Below, in pieces: positions 22,795-23,295 of a stretch of 23,295 nucleotides of DNA (position 1 is its first letter; the number at the start of each line of letters is the position of its first letter). The notes beneath the pieces were generated by a model that saw nothing but the letters and a program-made list of their open reading frames with translations, searched no databases and had not been told where the DNA came from. This DNA comes from Spirochaetota bacterium (GTDB lineage Bacteria; Spirochaetota; JAGLSM01; JAKPMW01): positions 1 through 23,295 of the forward strand of contig JAKPMW010000348.1 in the NCBI GenBank assembly GCA_029548715.1. The letters run 5' to 3'. A program made the position numbers and the translations under genes.

Positions 22795-22809
22795 ACAGCC
22801 ATCCCTCCA

Positions 22810-23295
22810 TCACAACACCTTGGAGAGAAAAAGCCGGGTCCTCTCATGCCGGGGGGACTCAAACAACTGCTCGGGAACCCCCTCTTCGATGACCCGTCCA
22901 TCATCCATAAACAGCACCCGGTGTCCAACCTCACGGGCAAAACCCATCTCGTGCGTTACAACCACCATGGTCATCCCGTCCCTGGCCAGGGACTTCATCA
23001 CCCCGAGAACTTCCTTTGTCATTTCGGGATCCAGCGCCGATGTTGCCTCGTCAAAAAGCATGACCCGCGGCTGCATGGCAAGCGCCCGGGCAATGGCCAC
23101 CCGCTGCTGCTGCCCGCCCGAGAGCTGATCAGGCCAGGCCTCGATCTTGTCGGCCAGACCGACCTTGTCCAGCAGGACACAGGCCCGCTCATACGCCTGC
23201 TCACGGGGGATCCCCCGGACCCGGATCGGCGCCAGGGTGATATTGTCCACAACCCGCATATGGGGAAAGAGGTTGAAGCGCTGAAACACCATCCC
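22810..23295 (-). CDS. Polar amino-acid-type ABC transporter ATP-binding protein, 5'-truncated
   Basis: The last 162 residues of a GlnQ/HisP-like ATPase; the start and Walker A lie beyond the right edge. Visible are the Q-loop (VFQRFNLFPHM), the signature LSGGQQQRVAIARALA, Walker B VMLFDEATSALDPE, the D-loop and the H-loop VVVTHEMGFA. The FxLFPHM and EMGFAREV features are typical of amino-acid importers. The protein drives uptake together with a membrane permease and a binding protein, neither of which is in the window. It ends 118 bp before hydE on the same strand with no terminator recognised. Confidence 0.95.
   Translation of the reverse strand, partial: GMVFQRFNLFPHMRVVDNITLAPIRVRGIPREQAYERACVLLDKVGLADKIEAWPDQLSGGQQQRVAIARALAMQPRVMLFDEATSALDPEMTKEVLGVMKSLARDGMTMVVVTHEMGFAREVGHRVLFMDDGRVIEEGVPEQLFESPRHERTRLFLSKVL

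Overview
The window is a gene-dense, GC-rich bacterial chromosome segment with no phage, IS transposase, CRISPR array, tRNA or rRNA that I can see. A free-living anaerobic or fermentative bacterium, most likely a spirochaete, fits best. The hints are the HU-type DNA-binding protein, several small lipoproteins with loose lipoboxes, a chemoreceptor, non-catalytic cyclase and HD-GYP signalling proteins, an iPGM-like metalloenzyme, and a HydE hydrogenase maturase. No gene here fixes the taxonomy, so the assignment is tentative.

Layout. 1-3093: a left-truncated, degenerate HD-GYP protein converges on a two-gene minus-strand operon of membrane proteins that look like catalytically dead class III nucleotide cyclases. 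3094-5601: aspS with a strong terminator, then a secreted protein of unknown function. 5632-8418: a large orphan hybrid sensor kinase (NMT1-type binding domain, TM, PAS, PocR, HisKA, HATPase). A control region with two abutting perfect palindromes separates it from a divergent operon of two unknown envelope proteins (8623-10469). 10553-11344: a flavodoxin/ferredoxin fusion (EFR1 type), divergent from an XRE-cupin regulator that overlaps a LeuC-type dehydratase, followed by LeuD (11437-13999).

The LeuCD locus holds the most unusual DNA. A long stem-loop starts at the leuC stop codon and fills much of the leuC-leuD spacer. The last 34 bp around the leuD stop are repeated 152 bp downstream, with only three differences, all synonymous. 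Between the two copies lies a short stretch of hairpins with TCCT loops, as if a small element had entered the 3' end of leuD and left it intact.

14229-19764: mostly minus-strand housekeeping and envelope genes: a CAP/SCP lipoprotein, an iPGM-like metalloenzyme, HU with a clear promoter and terminator, a methyl-accepting chemotaxis protein with a minimal HAMP, a PaaI-type thioesterase, and two convergent lipoproteins. 19811-23295: a Na/Pi cotransporter with a PhoU-like tail, HydE, and the C-terminal part of a GlnQ-type ABC ATPase cut by the right edge.

Gene starts were chosen by ribosome-binding site, signal peptide and family length; many are shorter than the longest open frame. Promoters were read by eye and several share a TGCTA-containing -10 region.
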